From Trichomonas vaginalis G3 (lineage: Eukaryota; Parabasalia; Trichomonadida; Trichomonadidae), in assembly GCF_026262505.1 (NCBI RefSeq), contig NC_067205.1, forward strand, positions 21,609,585 to 21,673,584: DNA of 64,000 nucleotides, read 5' to 3'. This document shows positions 21,601-30,930 of this stretch, in pieces. Under the pieces are notes generated by a model. The model searched no databases and had not been told where the DNA came from. It saw only the letters and a list, made by a program, of their open reading frames with translations. Numbering within the stretch: position 1 is the stretch's first letter; each line of letters begins with the position of its first letter. The position numbers and the translations under genes were made by a program.

Positions 21601-22381
21601 TAAGATTCTTTATGTTTGTCAAGAAGAAGTCATAGTGCATTTCAACAATACCTGCAGCATTTGCTTCTATCTCTGATATAAAGTTCTCCTTCAAGAGCTG
21701 ATGTAGTAATGTTCCAATATTATTGAGGTTTAACGTAGAACATTCATACTTTCCACCAAGTTTATAACATACCATCCATCTCTGTTGTGAGTTTATTTTA
21801 ATCTTCTCTAAGAGTCTCATGAAAACCTTACCGAAATGTTTGTGTAAGTAGTCTCTGTTTGGTTCATCTAAAGCTTCGATGTTAAAGTCAATGAGTCTAT
21901 TGCCTGTCTTAACATTCCTCTTCCTATTCTCTTCATCTTTCTTTAACCATCTCTCACCTTCTTTTGGTTTGTCGTCAATGGAACGAAGGACATCGTTAGC
22001 TTTGCGAACTTGTTCTATAGCGCTCTTAAACATCTCTCTTCTCTGTTGTTTCAGTGTGTCGTCTCTTCTTCTTGTTTCACCAACGTTTGCATTTGTTATG
22101 TCAAACATTTCTCTTCTTACTTCATGAGGTACTGAACGTCTATGATATAAGTCAATAGCAACGTCATTTAAAGGAAATGCTCTTGCATGGACTTCGTCCT
22201 TGCCGCGTTGCGGCTTTATGAACTCATGAATTCTATCATAACTTATTGCACCATTATAGTCATTGAGGATGTCAGCGAGTGCTTTTTTGTTTGTTGCGTA
22301 ATGCTTTGCAACATCTATATTAGCTTCTGCAAGAAGTTGTTTTATTTCCGAGTGTTCTAACTTAGACAACTTCCGATACAT
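18602..22381 (-). CDS. polB: Protein-primed family B DNA polymerase
   Basis: An intact 1259-residue pPolB. The exonuclease motifs are present: Exo I FADFEC (near residue 575), Exo II NLSYD (near 627) and Exo III YCKQD (near 754). So are the polymerase motifs: A DAVSLYPS (near 844), B NSIYGK (near 1000) and C YQDCDS (near 1091). The A-to-B distance of about 155 residues leaves room for the TPR2 insertion used in protein priming and strand displacement. The N-terminal ~550 residues, shared with the polymerase at 53210, may hold a terminal-protein-like or accessory region. It should copy the linear element from a protein primer bound at the terminal repeats. The start is the ATG at 22381 after a T-rich tract. 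Confidence 0.95.
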   Translation of the reverse strand: MYRKLSKLEHSEIKQLLAEANIDVAKHYATNKKALADILNDYNGAISYDRIHEFIKPQRGKDEVHARAFPLNDVAIDLYHRRSVPHEVRREMFDITNANVGETRRRDDTLKQQRREMFKSAIEQVRKANDVLRSIDDKPKEGERWLKKDEENRKRNVKTGNRLIDFNIEALDEPNRDYLHKHFGKVFMRLLEKIKINSQQRWMVCYKLGGKYECSTLNLNNIGTLLHQLLKENFISEIEANAAGIVEMHYDFFLTNIKNLTEIKMYDLTEYEGLTMSDVKKGKPKKRPYRDESTLTNDQKAILEALKQTGNPALIESFWKDNSEKKFYKKRSGQFWKYLCTLPINLERYQIFNELNKRTAALMTEDNCFVYACIQAGVNEETIDHMREVIRVRDFPQSKVQEISDATGIAFNVTIGYFNDSRHNEIKRYIPKECETVRTIDLLLVEDHYMLNERLPMTTYFIHNYIEILKECGGMNIEKQMKIYTKRENKYIVRYDRTTPLWDVMKTLWECKYFEPISYGELFTYTTDLYKQNLAPFKDLTYAPKYCVQLKKKAESKEVNKNKCKFIPEHVFFADFECSTDGVHKAFNICYDSEDGSVSESIWGQNCATEFLERLPDKSLIYFHNLSYDINFILRHMTEVKGTPINKGSRTMQITGIYKGKAIIIKDSYTVINKKLKLFPEMFHLQCDEKEVFPYNYYSSVLLANDNRTGVISEACKFIQDVDTFMKNIDSIKGCRIDENHFDLEKYSTFYCKQDVRILREGFVKFRNDILKEFDLNVYDYVSICSIANKLFENRVYFPNGNLYDLSNKPREFISRCIQGGRCMLSDNIKQKSEKKPIADFDAVSLYPSAIARLYTLEGIPKVLKKEMLSTEYLMKHLFDDDQKEPIGEKFMSGFFVLIKITEIGIHRHFPFIVCDPELNPELNIPRSSNTCCLMYVDHITLQDLIKYQGVKCEVLQGYYYDGNRDIRIRDEVKKLFELRLKYKKEGNPLQENIKLILNSIYGKTILSPIESKITIVNDKDAIRYAIRNYNHIVKFEGLDGSDKTIFKLTKSICRHFNFCPLGVNILSMSKRIMNEVFCTAEDMGLQIFYQDCDSMHIFNEDIPKLAAEFKKRYGRELIGKNLGQFHSDFAEITPGKQSLAYKSIFCGKKTYIDLLTNDLNEVAFHARCKGVKQDVLALTANEMFPEAIQCYYNEDKNIHIPVGTYDKDSEFSLMKLYKALHDGQEIAFDLCKSSSPCFAEKFNFSITTKTSFIRKLKF

Positions 22382-22470
22382 CTTTAGTAGGAAATAAAAA
22401 AATATTTTTTGAAAAAATTAGATTAGATTTTTTAAGTTATTTTTCAAAATAATTTAATATTTTTATTTTA

Positions 22471-22943
22471 ATGAAACACATGCAAGATTGCAAGTTCTTT
22501 TCATACAATGCTCTCGCTACTGCCATCAAGAATGAGTTCAATAATGCTTCAAATGTTAATGTTATCTTTAACAAGAAGTTTGTGAAAGAATCTAAGTTTG
22601 GTCAGTATGTCAGACCATTAGCTATCGTCATTGACCGCAAACGTTATACTTCACAAGAGTTAGCAGTAGTTTTGAAACAAAAGAGTTTCTTCGTGAATGT
22701 CAAAGATACTCATTATACTGTCATAAAGAACTCTAACGTTGACTTCTTCAGTATTGCTTTAAATCTTTCCGAACAGAAAGAATATAAGAAGGTGAAACAT
22801 CTGTGAAATATTATCCTTCATCTCTGAAGACAATAACGAACAAAGATGTTATACAGAAATTCTTACCAAAGGTTGAAGAAGCTTCTATTGACATTGACGA
22901 AGGAAGTGAAATGGTTGAAGAAATTGACCCTGAAGCTTTATAA
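22471..22943 (+). pseudogene. Small unknown protein, apparent frameshift near the 3' end
   Basis: A 111-codon frame (22471-22806) is followed, in another frame, by about 46 codons with an acidic end (EASIDIDEGSEMVEEIDPEAL) that stop at 22943. The coding-like sequence runs on without a gap, so one base seems lost or gained near 22800. Without that, the product would simply end in KVKHL. The body has alternating strand and helix (RPLAIVIDRKRYTSQELAVVL). It diverges from the polymerase gene with about 90 bp of T-rich DNA between, probably a shared promoter region. No family recognised. Confidence 0.45.
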
Positions 22944-22987
22944 GAAAATTTATTTTGAATAACTGATGGTGTCACCACGTCACTATT

Positions 22988-23050
22988 GTCACCAGGTTAA
23001 TTAACTTCTCTTAAAAATGATGACAACATGACATTTTGACAACACAGCAG
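22988..23050 (+). repeat. Shared Maverick module, copy 1
   Basis: Holds ACCAGGT, then AACTTCTCT and TGACAACATGACATTTTGAC, the core also found at 46306, 56300, 57647 and 58126 in element 2. This copy lacks the triplicated 8-mer. It lies next to a tandem array. Confidence 0.7.
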
Positions 23051-23066
23051 GATTAATGCAAAAATG

Positions 23067-23420
23067 AATGTTATCGTTAATGTTATCGTTTATGTTATCG
23101 TTAATGTTATCGTTTATGTTATCGTTAATGTTATCAGTGTCGAACATAATTGACATGGAGCATTTATTATCGTTAATGTTATCGTTAATGTTATCGTTAA
23201 TGTTATCAGTGTCGAACATAATTGACATGGAGCATTTATGTTATCGTTAATGTTATCGTTAATGTTATCGTTAATGTTATCGTTTATGTTATCGTTAATG
23301 TTATTGTTTATGTTATCGTTTATGTTATCGTTAATGTTATCGTTAATGTTATCGTTAATGTTATCGTTTATGTTATCGTTTATGTTATCGTTAATGTTAT
23401 CGTTTATGTTATCGTTTATG
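23067..23420. repeat. 12-bp tandem array (GTTATCGTTAAT / GTTATCGTTTAT)
   Basis: About 25 units of two alternating 12-mers, interrupted twice by a phrase containing GTGTCGAACATAATTGACATG. Open frames through it encode only a four-residue repeat and are not genes. The array may be a replication slippage product or a binding-site cluster. Confidence 0.9.
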
Positions 23421-23544
23421 GAAACAATTAAATGGTAAAAACAAAATAAACTTGACGATCAGACGATTCTCTCTTCGTCAATTATGTTCGACATGGAGCG
23501 TTTATGGAAACAATTAAATGGTAAAAACAAAATAAACTTGACGA
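23415..23544. repeat. 44-bp direct repeat
   Basis: Positions 23415-23458 recur exactly at 23501-23544 (TTTATGGAAACAATTAAATG and onward to CTTGACGA). The start of the unit overlaps the end of the 12-bp array. Confidence 0.85.
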
Positions 23545-23612
23545 AGGGTTTTGTTTTTTATCATGGTTTTCTCCACTATGGTCCTAACGTGGCACCCGAC
23601 GAGATTTTTTTT

Positions 23613-24396
23613 TCATTCTTCCTCTTTGAAGTTGTCGAAATATTCTGTTATTTTTTCCTTCAGTAATGTTAAGTCTTCTTTGAATGTAAGTATTGTGCAA
23701 CCTTTGATGTCATAGTGTGTTTGAGGAAGAGTATTTTTGACAATTTCCTTTATTTGTTCATTCGGTGTCATTGAAATCGGTAAGTTTTCACGATAGAACC
23801 AGTTTCTGTCAGATTTATATATCTTAGCTAAGTCGTAAAAGCTCTTGTTGTTTCTTCTCACTAAATGCAACATAACCATATCTCTGTCTTCTTCTTTCTC
23901 CAACTCTTCAGTATATATCATATACTTATAACTCTTTTCCTTTCCTTTTGGTACTGAACGCGGTATTCTTTTCTGTATGCTTTTGTCTTTGGATTCAATG
24001 ACTTCATCTTTTGCTTTATATAGTTCATCTAACATCATGAAAATATAACAAGCATAACGAGGTGAAGCCCACATTGCTACAGCGTTTACTAAAAGTCTAT
24101 GAACATTAATAACCTTTCAAACCAGGAGCCAAATTCTTGCGATTTTCATACGGAATCTCTTCATTCTGCAAAGCAATCATATGAGGAAATTCTTCTAAAA
24201 GTTCTTTTGTCTGTTGGTTTTCAAACCAATGATATGCTTGCTTTGTAGAACAAAGAGCATTCATTATACTTTGCATTTGGTACATATCGTCTTTGACTGA
24301 ACGAATGAGACGTAACTGTGTTATACTGTATGTACTCGTATTCTTCATTTATGACTTCATGAACGATAGCAGTTTTGTGTTCTCTGATGTTGACAT
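23613..24396 (-). pseudogene. KilA-N domain protein, frameshifted copy
   Basis: The counterpart of the intact 59206-59985 gene. The C-terminal 150 codons (MWASPRYACYIFMMLDEL, then IPRSVPKGKEKSYKYMIYTEE) are open. Further upstream the matching sequence changes frame near 24111, 24315 and 24376, back to an ATG at 24396. The KilA-N signature is the VH-x-LL-x(5)-MWASPRYA segment, which lies at the first break. KilA-N domains bind DNA in viruses and phages, so the product would have been a regulator or replication factor. Upstream it shares the leader TGTATGTAAAGACAG with related genes. Confidence 0.7.
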
Positions 24397-24483
24397 TACT
24401 GTCTTTACATACAAGATAAAAATTTTTGTTAGAAAAAAATTAGCGTTATTTTCTGACTTTCACAAAGACCAAAAATAAACGCT

Positions 24484-25094
24484 TTACATGTATTTTTCAG
24501 CAACTTCGTCAAATAATTTTATAGCTTTATCTATCTCATCTACTTCAAACGTTTCTTTACCTTTTATGGGAGCACCATACATTTTCTCAAACTTTTCGAG
24601 TAGTTCTGTTTCTGCGGCTCTCATATCATTAACAAACACAACCTTGACTCTATTGACGGTAGAGTCATATCTTTGAGTTATATTATATGTTCTTCCTATC
24701 TTATATCTCTTTGTATTGAAGTCCTTCGGTTTCTGAACGATGTAAAGTAAGCCTTCACTGCAACGTTCTGAGTCGAATGAACCATAAGTTATGAAGTTAT
24801 ATCCAACAACAGGGTCAATCCACAGAAGAATTATTGGTATAAGACTTTTGTCAATGAGATATGCTGTGGTTCCATAGAATCTTACCGATATCATGAGCTC
24901 GGATTTCTTGTCAAAATTTTTCTGAGTAGAAGCAATTCTAACCCAGTCCTTTGTTTTCTTTCCAGAAGGTGTTATAATGTCTGACAAAGAATATTTGTTG
25001 TATTTCTTACAGTAGCTTACGTTTAAATCACCATTCTAACCACTTTGGTGTCATTGTCAATCTTTCTTACTGTTTCAAACTCAATGTTTGACAC
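24484..25094 (-). pseudogene. T5orf172/GIY-YIG-like protein, start lost and frameshifted
   Basis: The counterpart of the intact 58506-59117 gene. The open part (24484-24987) holds GLLYIVQKPKDF, YKIGRT and AAETELLEKF, the pattern of the T5orf172/MUG113 type of GIY-YIG-like nuclease domain that often follows KilA-N-like segments. The 5' part matches out of frame. One base is missing near 25032, and the codon aligned with the ATG of element 2 is GTG (25092-25094). The leader TGTATGTAAGACAG is retained. A defective copy is the simplest reading. Confidence 0.7.
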
Positions 25095-25258
25095 TACTGT
25101 CTTACATACAAAATAAAAAATAAATAAAAATAAAACTAACTTTATTTTTATCTTTATGAAAATTCATGAAATTTGGTCATTTTTCAGCAACAAAATGAAA
25201 AAGTTTAGAAAATTTTCTTATCTTTCTAGCTTATTTTTATCTTTCCAGTACTCCCGCT

Positions 25259-26287
25259 CTAATGGTCCCAGATTGTTGGCTTTGACTCTCTCAAGTTCTT
25301 AGATGGTATAACATCTTCAACGCCTCCTTCATATCTTACTTTATAAGTGTCATCGTTTATGTTATAGCCAAGTATTTCAATAACCACTCCTCGCTTTGCT
25401 TCGTCAATGGTTTCAGCAAGTTTGCCATTACTACTTTCAACTAATTTATGACGAGGGTAAAACGCAATAGAGTCGTCAGCAGCTTTTATAAAGTATCCAT
25501 TACCTTGCGTAGAGTCTACGATATAATAGTTTCTACTTAACCTTAAACGTTTCTTTGTCAACGGTTTGTCGTCAAGAACTACACGAACTTTTGTATCAGG
25601 AATGAGGGTAAATTGTGTTGAATTTCTGATATTTTGTGTTTGACTTTGTTTCTTTTGTATATACTTTTCTTCTTGTTGTTGTGTCATTGAATTTGGTGTA
25701 TGTCCTGTTGTAGAGTGTGTTGAGGAATTATATACTTCGAGAAAGTGTTTCATTGTTTCTTCGGTAAAGTCTCGCTCTTGGTTTAAATCTCTGAGCGTTC
25801 TTATGAAGCGGTTTATGATGCCGAGTATGTTATGGTTATGGTCTTCAGTAGTGTAGTGAGTTATGTTATGCTTAATGAGAAAATCTGTGATTTCATTACT
25901 GAGGTATGCTGAATCCTGGTCTGAAGTTAATGAAGTGGGATGATGTTCTGCCACGAACGTCTGCAAAACTCTTAAAACTTCACGAGTTCCTTTATTTTTC
26001 ATTGGATATGCATATGCTTTACGAGTGTTAACATTAATGAAGATGAGGAATGGGTTATGTCCTCCTTTTCTGCTTTGAACGAGAGTGTCAAATTGGTATG
26101 CGTCAGGAGCGTTGGAGTAAATTGGTAAAAAGTAGTCGTAAGGGTTTATTTTTGTTTGATGTACAACATTTTTGTCAAAGAACCTTTTCACTTCAGCTCT
26201 GTTAGTAAATCCCCAACTCTTTGCAGCTTCATTGAACTTCTTAAATGACCTCCATGGATGTTGTTCGAATACTTCTTTCAAGCTCAT
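25259..26287 (-). CDS. Maverick integrase (retroviral type), DD35N
   Basis: 342 residues from the ATG at 26287. The rve core follows a short N-terminal region. Catalytic positions are Asp67 (YQFDTLV) and Asp123 (TSDQDSA), and the third, exactly 35 residues further, is Asn159 (GIINRFIRTLRD) instead of Glu. The C-terminus (YKVRYEGGVEDVIPSKNL) looks like a chromo/Tudor-type fold, as in other Maverick integrases. It should cut and join the element ends, giving the 6-bp duplication. With Asn in place of Glu, activity is doubtful unless supplied in trans. The reading frame is otherwise intact. Confidence 0.9.
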   Translation of the reverse strand: MSLKEVFEQHPWRSFKKFNEAAKSWGFTNRAEVKRFFDKNVVHQTKINPYDYFLPIYSNAPDAYQFDTLVQSRKGGHNPFLIFINVNTRKAYAYPMKNKGTREVLRVLQTFVAEHHPTSLTSDQDSAYLSNEITDFLIKHNITHYTTEDHNHNILGIINRFIRTLRDLNQERDFTEETMKHFLEVYNSSTHSTTGHTPNSMTQQQEEKYIQKKQSQTQNIRNSTQFTLIPDTKVRVVLDDKPLTKKRLRLSRNYYIVDSTQGNGYFIKAADDSIAFYPRHKLVESSNGKLAETIDEAKRGVVIEILGYNINDDTYKVRYEGGVEDVIPSKNLRESKPTIWDH

Positions 26288-26327
26288 TTATGTAAAGTTA
26301 AAGATTTTATTCTAGGCTCAAGCGCGT

Positions 26328-29288
26328 TCAATGAACGCGGTACCATGCGAATACAGTCATAAATGATGGCATATAATCTGCACCCGAGCCTGTTGGATTT
26401 ATTGTGAAAGTGTGTGAATGATTACCTCCCGGTTCAGTTGGTCGAAAAATCTTTTTTGCTGAATTGTTATAAGATGTAGATAAAACGTCATTGCCAGCTT
26501 CATACTCTGAGTTGTATAATGGGTGGTCTCTTAATGAGTGGCTATGGTCGCCAGAAAAGTTTGTCGTTCCTGTATGAGTGCGCGCAGGTAAGTTTGCTTC
26601 TTTAATTTTCTTCGAACCTCCTGTTTGCTTTGAATAGTTAGCACAGTATAAGAATTTATCTACAATCTGCTTCCACGTACCAAAACCCAGAACTGTTGCG
26701 GGATTTGTTGAGTTCATTGACGTATAAATAGAACCAACAGGATATAATGTTTGAAGTATTTCAGTCTTTAATGTTTGAAGCTCTGTTTTGTCAGCTTTCT
26801 TATCTAACATTGTTGGTAGTTCATATGCTTCAAAGTTTCTGGCATGATCTTCGATATTCCTGCAATAGTTATCTAAATTGTTAAGTGTATCTTTTACGCT
26901 TGTACTCGGATTCTCTAAAGGTGCACTTGAACCCAAATCATAGTTCAATATTATGTCGTCTGCTCTAACAGTAGTGAAGGATTTATGTGTATGGTTCTTG
27001 TCGGCTTTACTATTTAATGTAGCTTGAAGTTCATTTATATCGGAGATATTGTGTTTATGAGATTTCAAAACTTTGTTCGTTGCGTCAAGTTCATCTTAGT
27101 CGGCTTTCTTATCTAACATTGCTGGTAGTTCATGTGTTTCAAAGTTTCTGACATGATCTTCGATATTCCTGCAATAGTTATCTAAATTGTTAAGTGTATC
27201 TTTTACGCTTGTACTCGGATTCTCTAAAGGTGCACTTGAACCCAAATCATAGTTCAATATTATGTCGTCTGCTCTAACAGTAGTGAAGGATTTATGTGTA
27301 TGGTTCTTGTCGGCTTTACTATTTAATGTAGCTTGAAGTTCATTTATATCGGAGATATTGTGTTTATGAGATTTCAAAACTTTGTTCGCTGCGTCAAGTT
27401 CATCTTTGTCAGCTTTACTTTTAATAGCATCTTCAAAAGTTATTTTTGCCTTAACTCTCAAAGTAAATCTTGGTTCAACTAATACACCGTTAACAAAGAA
27501 ATACGAAGCATATATTTCATCGTTATAACCAAATGCTTCTTGTGCTTTACCTGTGTCATACTGTACAGTACAGTGTATGTCATAACCTTTAGCACGAATG
27601 TATTTATATCTTCTTTCATTAACATCTTCAGTGCTTATTTGTTCATCCTGTGTTAAATATCCATGATAATCCGTTATAATCTGTTCGTCTGAACTTATAT
27701 AATGAACATGGTTTTTATCTGCTTTTTCGGCTAATTTCTCTTCTATCTCATTTATTTCAAGTTCATGCCTACCACCACCTCCTTCAGAAGTATTTTTCTT
27801 CAGCTCTTGAAGAACGTCCACTTCGCCATCTTTGGTGTCAATAATGAGACTTTGAGTTAAAACCTTTCCTGTCTTAATGGATGTTTGTAAAACTTCTTCT
27901 TCACCGTGTTCGGGGTCATGGTCGTCATCATATCTTGTGAAATCAGAGATGTTGTCATACATTAAGCATATCTGTCTCACAAGTTCTGCTATTTGAAACT
28001 GGAACGAAAGATATACAGAACTTTCATCATCTCCTAAAGTCAAGTCTGCTTTCTTAAGTATTTCTTGAATGTATGCAATGAGAACAGAGTACCTTGGAAA
28101 ATATTCGAACAATATTTCATTAGCTGTTGGTTTTGGTGGTTCTTCTGGAGTTTCTGTTGTTTCAGTTCCTTCTGTAGGTTCTGTTGGAGTTTCTGCATCT
28201 CTTGACTTCAATGCTCTTGCTCTCAAAGACCTAAATGTTAGAGCACCAGGTTTTACAAAGGACTTTATAAATGCTTTAATAGTTCCTGGTAAGTTATTGT
28301 TAGCATTAAGTAAGTTCCTTATGCTTCCATCATGTACGTCCATAGCACTATGTAAAAAATCTATACTTTTCTTGTAGTCAGCAATAGACTGACTGTGATT
28401 TTTTAAAGATTTGTCAATACCTTTAAGCCAATCTTCATGCATGTCTGATACTGAGCCAAGAATATCATTTGCTTCCTTTAGTGTATTTTGTGCTTCTCGT
28501 AAAGTATCCAATCCCGTACGTGCATTGTTTGCTATACGTCTTACAGTATCTATTTGACTCCTTGTTTCTTGCATCCAACCAGATAAAGTTTTAATAGTAT
28601 CCGAACCATTTGAAATGAAGTTCAAAGCATTTTTAACGTCATCTAAAACTTCTTCACCAAGTACTGCCCATATCTTTCCGATTTGGTATTGAAGAACTCC
28701 ATATGAAGCAGCTGTTAAACCAGTATTTATAAGGTTCCATATCCATGATTTAGCAGTTTTTCCATCCTTTCCATCTTCACCATCCAAACCGCTTTCGCCT
28801 TGTATTCCTTGTATTCCTTGTATTCCTTGTGGTCCTTGTGGTCCTTGAGCTCCAGTGTCACCCTTCTCTCCTTTCAGTTCATCTTTATGTTCGTTATAAT
28901 ATTCTAATGTCATAAGGTGTACATCATTACTGCTACCAGCAACGCCGAGAATTTGTTTCTCATTCATGACTAAATTCTTTAGGCATTTAATGTTGTCGTC
29001 AAATCGAAAGCTCTTTAACAATTCAATGAGAACATTTAATACTTTCACTAATGAGGCATCTACTGTAGAATTTATATATTGCACCGTTCCATCATTTATG
29101 ATAGGAACTTTACTTATTGTAATGAATGGGTCATAAGTGTTAAAAGTATCGAAATCAATGACTTTTTTAGTTTTACCATCGTCAATGACTAAATTGTTAC
29201 CTTCCACTGTTAAAGTTGAGTTTTCGTTTACTAGTTCATGTGCTCTTCTTGCTTCATTTGTTTCATACGCATATGCAGCAATAGTCAT
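26328..29288 (-). pseudogene. Phage-type tail-fibre protein with collagen-like repeat, one nonsense codon
   Basis: About 985 codons interrupted by one TAA (27096-27098), at a codon that is AAA in the adjacent duplicate. From the N-terminus: an unknown globular part; a collagen-like run (GEKGDTGAQGPQGPQGIQG) near residue 140; a long helical/coiled-coil region; a Thr/Pro/Glu-rich linker; several ADKNHTH units typical of phage tail fibres; and a tip domain (YPVGSIYTSMN, then GFGTWKQIVDKFLY) that matches the C-terminal tip common to phage tail fibres and gp10-like baseplate proteins. The last 103-residue unit is tandemly duplicated. The inferred role is host-surface attachment by particles. It starts 17 bp from the divergent penton-like gene. 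Confidence 0.8.
26790..27407. repeat. 309-bp in-frame tandem duplication within the fibre gene
   Basis: 26790-27098 and 27099-27407 are nearly identical (103 codons each), and the few substitutions include the one that made the TAA at 27096. It is a recent unequal duplication of an ADKNHTH-containing module. Confidence 0.9.
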
Positions 29289-29305
29289 ATTTTAATGAGA
29301 ATAAA

Positions 29306-30059
29306 ATGTTGTTCTATTTGCAAAGTACAGACCCAAACGAATACGGGACAGTAAAGCTACAAACAAACTTAGGACTTCAGAATGAAGCACTTGCTTTCAG
29401 AGTTGTTGACTTCAATACTATCGCAACTTTTGTCATAACAGATGAAACAGATTTCATAGAGATTGAAATAGATGACAAAAGAAGTGTTATAACATTTCCT
29501 AACAGAGCTGGGTATAGAATAGATAAAATTGCTGGAGTCATGGATACTCTCATAAATGAAGAAACTATTGACAACATAGATGTCGAACTCTCTTCTGAGG
29601 GAACATTGAAGTTCAGTTATGCGAAAGAGTTTAAGATACCAAGAATGAGTCATAGAGTACAACTTCTTTTGGGTGCATACCATATGACATTTCCTTTGAA
29701 AAGTGTTGACAAAACGATTGAGATGAAATCTGTTCCATATGTATGTTATGGCAATTGTTTGTACATTGAGTCTAAAATAGCTAATGTCACAGGCATTTCA
29801 GGAGTTAATAGTAAAGGTTCAGTAGAATATAAGTCTTTGTTATGCAGTCAATTCAATGTTCATTCCAAACGTTCCTGTCATAGCAACTCATTTAGGTAAA
29901 TGGGTTCGCATTAGTCCTCATAATTTGAAAGACATGCAATTCAGACTTGTTGACTTTCAAGGAGAGCCTGTAGAACTGAAGGCACCAGTGCGAATGACTG
30001 TTGAAGTTGACTTTTTAGAAATATTAAATGCAACAGCTTACAAGAGAACTCAGAGCTAA
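29306..30059 (+). pseudogene. Penton-like minor capsid protein, one frameshift
   Basis: Frame 29306-29899 and frame 29856-30059 read as one protein of about 250 residues with a 1-base slip near 29840. The end, NLKDMQFRLVDFQGEPVEL, is a pattern I associate with the single-jelly-roll minor capsid (penton) proteins of Polintons. The incomplete protein at 63692 in element 2 has the same pattern (TLANINLTLVDANFVPVKL). The start is the ATG at 29306 behind ATTTTAATGAGAATAAA, sharing a 17-bp gap with the divergent fibre gene. Its 3' end overlaps the next gene by 32 bp in another frame. Confidence 0.5.
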
Positions 30060-30267
30060 AAATATAAAGTATGAATGTTATGTATTAGGTCATGAACTTT
30101 GGTTGTTGCTGTTTGATGAAACAAATGAGTTAGTTATGTCAGTCAAGAGAACAGAAAAATATTGTGTTAGTGAAAACTGCACCAAGTCAATAAGATTAGG
30201 TTTGCATTATGAAGATGAGTTCGATACTGTTGAAGAAGTTTTGGATAGATATTACAAATTGCTTTAA
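30028..30267 (+). CDS. Small unknown protein
   Basis: 79 residues with ATG start, overlapping the end of the penton-like gene. Mixed strand/helix composition (YVLGHELWLLLFDETNELVMSV) with an acidic C-terminal helix. Its TAA shares bases with the TAA of the convergent gene (30264), so the two stops overlap by four bases. No family is recognised. Tight packing and conserved-looking composition favour a real gene. Confidence 0.5.
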   Translation: MQQLTRELRAKNIKYECYVLGHELWLLLFDETNELVMSVKRTEKYCVSENCTKSIRLGLHYEDEFDTVEEVLDRYYKLL

Positions 30268-30905
30268 TTTACTAAAACATATTTCAAACAAAGCTTATAG
30301 TCAGTAGATAGTTTTGTATACTCGTTCGAATATTTATACTTAAACTCAACTCCTGTAGTTCCTGGTGTTTCAATGATGCGGATGTTACCTATTTTCATGA
30401 ATAGTGGAGTTTGACCACAGCATTCGATTTCAGGGTCGAGATAGTCAATGACACATTGTTTCCCTGTTATTCGTGATATAACATTTTCTAAATCCTCCTT
30501 TGTTAGAATTATTTGGTTCTTACTTATAAGATTTACCAAAAGCTTCTTATCGTCTTTGAGTAAGATAGTTTGGTATAACTGAAGAAGATAATGGTCTACG
30601 TTATCTGAAGGATTTGTTTGAACATTTGTGTAAGGGTTGTCGTTGGCTTCTCTTGAAAGAATTTGCTCCAGTGGTGGATACTCTAACTTAACATCTGATG
30701 TAGCGTTAGCGTTTGAAGCTGAGTTTAAATTCACGGCGCCATGCTCCAAGACCGAAGGTCCCGACTTAAGTTCTGGTTCTTTTTCTTTCAAACACTCTGA
30801 ACTATAGTTCTTTATGACAATATTGTTTGTCGTTCGTGAGTCAACATTTGATGTTGGTTCAATTGGAACATTAACGGCACCAGCTAAGATGGATTTGCTT
30901 CTCAT
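30264..30905 (-). CDS. Unknown 213-residue protein
   Basis: The start is the ATG at 30905, only 25 bp from the divergent start at 30931. The first ~110 residues are low-complexity (Ser/Asn/Thr/Glu) and probably disordered. The second half has predicted helix (HYLLQLYQTILLKDDKKLLVNLI) and a strand-rich end with three Cys. It could be a scaffold or core protein of the particle, judged only by its place between penton-like and ATPase genes. Not recognised. Confidence 0.55.
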   Translation of the reverse strand: MRSKSILAGAVNVPIEPTSNVDSRTTNNIVIKNYSSECLKEKEPELKSGPSVLEHGAVNLNSASNANATSDVKLEYPPLEQILSREANDNPYTNVQTNPSDNVDHYLLQLYQTILLKDDKKLLVNLISKNQIILTKEDLENVISRITGKQCVIDYLDPEIECCGQTPLFMKIGNIRIIETPGTTGVEFKYKYSNEYTKLSTDYKLCLKYVLVN

Positions 30906-30930
30906 TTCATATAGAATAAAAACCTTTTAT

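Noticed and set aside
23001-23438. Open frames through the 12-bp array on both strands
   Set aside because: They encode only a four-residue repeat and exist because a 12-bp unit without stops is open in several frames.
29800-29860. Programmed ribosomal frameshift in the penton-like gene
   Set aside because: No slippery heptamer or downstream structure is evident, and similar slips occur in many unrelated genes here.
30814-30930. Longer start of the gene at 30931
   Set aside because: It would overlap the divergent gene by about 90 bp and has no ATG start.
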